From positions 99,073-147,834 of the forward strand of contig NZ_BMVB01000015.1 in NCBI RefSeq assembly GCF_014650495.1: 48,762 nt of DNA. Direction: 5' to 3'. Position numbers and translations under genes: made by a program. Positions 47,891 to 48,762 of this stretch are shown one piece after another. Position 1 is the stretch's first letter. Each line of letters starts with the position of its first letter. Source of the DNA: Streptomyces cinnamoneus (lineage in GTDB: Bacteria > Actinomycetota > Actinomycetes > Streptomycetales > Streptomycetaceae). Below the pieces are notes generated by a model. The model was not told where the DNA came from. It made no database searches and saw nothing but the letters and a program-made list of their open reading frames with translations.

Positions 47891-48762
47891 TCAGGATGCG
47901 GAACGGGGCGCGGCCTCCGGATACGGCCAGGGGTTGGGCCGGCAGGTCTTGTCGTCCGTCGTCAGGAACTTCGTCTGCTGCATCATCACCGGCGCCAGGG
48001 CGCCCTGTGCGCTGCAGGACTCGTGGTCGCGGCCGAGCCGGTGGCCGACCTCGTGGTTGATCAGCATCTGCCGGTAGGCGTGCATCTCGTCGCCGTAGGT
48101 CTGCGACCCCTGCGCCCACCGGTAGGCATTGATCATCACGCGGTCGGTGGCGGCGGAGTCGCAGGAGACGTTGTCCTCGGTGGTGTCCAGGCCGGACTTG
48201 GCGCACCAGGTCGCCGTCGTCCGGGGGCTGGCCAGGGTGACCACGAAGTCGGCGTCGCCGGAGGAGACGCGCTCGAACGTGCGCTTGGCTCCGTGGCCCC
48301 AGCTGCGCTCGTCGTTGAGCGTGCGGTGCACGGCCTCGGCGAAGAGGGCGCCGTCGAGCGGCAGTCCCTTCTCCACGTCAACGCGGTAGCGCACCACATC
48401 ACCCTTACCGGGGGCCTGGTCGGTGCCCGGCACGACCTCGAATTCACCCGAGGCGCCGGCCTGCTCCTCCAGCGGGTACTTCCCGGCCATCTTCTGCTCG
48501 TACGTGACGGGCACCTGGGCGCCGCCGTAGGGCGTGGGCCGGGCGTCGGAGCGCGAGGCGGTGTCGGCGCCGGAGCGGTTGCCGATGCCGGCGGGCCGGG
48601 CCTGCGCCGTGTCGTCGCCCCGCTGCACCTGTCCGGCCACCATGACCGCCAGCACGGCCGTCACCAGGGCGGCGGTCACGCCGGTCACGGTGCGGGCCAC
48701 CGTCCGGCCGGGGCCGCGCGGGGCGGCCGCGGCGTGGGAGCCGCCGCCCGCCGGGGCCGCGC
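47891..48762 (-). CDS. DUF3152 zinc-metalloprotease-like exported protein (N-terminus beyond window)
   Basis: The visible frame is open to the right edge, so the true start probably lies outside; GTG 48700 would give 269 residues. A hydrophobic helix (VTGVTAALVTAVLAVMVAG) anchors or secretes it, followed by a Ser/Pro-rich linker and the DUF3152 domain: VPVTYEQKMAGKYP, VRYRVDVEKGLPLDGALFAEAV and a metzincin-type metal motif HEVGHRLGRDHE near the end, with CSAQGALAPVMMQQ (Met-turn-like) after it. Extracellular proteolysis is plausible. It is upstream of the peptide ABC operon on the same strand. Confidence 0.85.
   Translation of the reverse strand, partial: AAPAGGGSHAAAAPRGPGRTVARTVTGVTAALVTAVLAVMVAGQVQRGDDTAQARPAGIGNRSGADTASRSDARPTPYGGAQVPVTYEQKMAGKYPLEEQAGASGEFEVVPGTDQAPGKGDVVRYRVDVEKGLPLDGALFAEAVHRTLNDERSWGHGAKRTFERVSSGDADFVVTLASPRTTATWCAKSGLDTTEDNVSCDSAATDRVMINAYRWAQGSQTYGDEMHAYRQMLINHEVGHRLGRDHESCSAQGALAPVMMQQTKFLTTDDKTCRPNPWPYPEAAPRSAS

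Overview
The window is high-GC DNA (roughly 70-75% G+C) with strong third-position G/C bias, many GTG starts and short or overlapping gene junctions. It reads as chromosomal core DNA of a Streptomyces species or close relative. Markers include whiB7/wblC with a C-terminal AT-hook, an adnA-adnB helicase-nuclease pair, uvrD2 with an HRDC domain, a mycoredoxin, a WhiB7 leader attenuator and DUF3152/DUF2342 proteins. No tRNA, rRNA, insertion sequence, prophage or true CRISPR array was seen.

Layout. 1-1694 (minus): moaE, running off the left edge, and an NAD-epimerase-like SDR. 1899-3832 (plus): a DUF2342 zinc-peptidase-like protein overlapping a NUDIX hydrolase, closed by an 18-bp-stem hairpin that also faces the next unit. 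3920-7058 (minus): a TerD-AIM24 fusion and two AIM24 paralogues. 7152-7748 (minus): a YgjP/M48-type metallopeptidase. 7924-10712 (plus): a ThiF-like protein with a repetitive N-terminus, then an ABC1/UbiB-type kinase. 10776-14567 (minus): a zinc-ribbon protein, a small basic protein coupled to whiB7, whiB7, its leader with a candidate uORF and attenuator, and uvrD2. 14746-14988 (plus): mycoredoxin. 15169-25072 (minus): nudC, an M20 dipeptidase, adnB, adnA and an alkyltransferase-like protein. 25258-28011 (plus): a membrane protein joining a kinase-like region to a lysyl-PG-synthase-type flippase domain. 28078-31200 (plus): a molybdate operon of HTH-TOBE regulator, modA and a fused modBC. 31385-35719 (plus): two paralogous secreted alpha/beta-hydrolases flanking an unknown membrane-anchored protein. 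35798-37514 (minus): a small secreted protein and moeZ. 37599-42046 (minus): a four-gene surface-carbohydrate-like operon. 42202-47568 (minus): a dipeptide/oligopeptide ABC transporter. 47733-48762 (minus): a tiny ORF and a DUF3152 metzincin-like protein, cut at its N-terminus by the window edge.

Functional themes. (i) Molybdenum: molybdate uptake at 28-31 kb, moaE at the left edge and moeZ (sulfur carrier activation) at 36-37 kb. (ii) Genome maintenance and antibiotic/redox stress: uvrD2, whiB7, mycoredoxin, nudC, adnAB and ATL form a block whose order resembles the mycobacterial Rv3195-Rv3204 region. Two matches to the LexA-independent RecA-NDp/PafBC promoter consensus lie at the adnA/adnB junction and upstream of the unknown gene at 33.1 kb. 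(iii) Cell surface: the operon at 37.6-42.0 kb combines a PelF-type glycosyltransferase, a sugar epimerase, a membrane protein and a spherulin-4/GH135-like protein, which recalls Pel or galactosaminogalactan systems.

Most notable non-coding signals: the whiB7 leader (promoter, uORF and mutually exclusive hairpins can be read directly), a solitary type I-E-like CRISPR repeat in the moeZ leader, a perfect operator palindrome over the -10 of an apparently leaderless molybdate regulator, and the two PafBC-type promoters.
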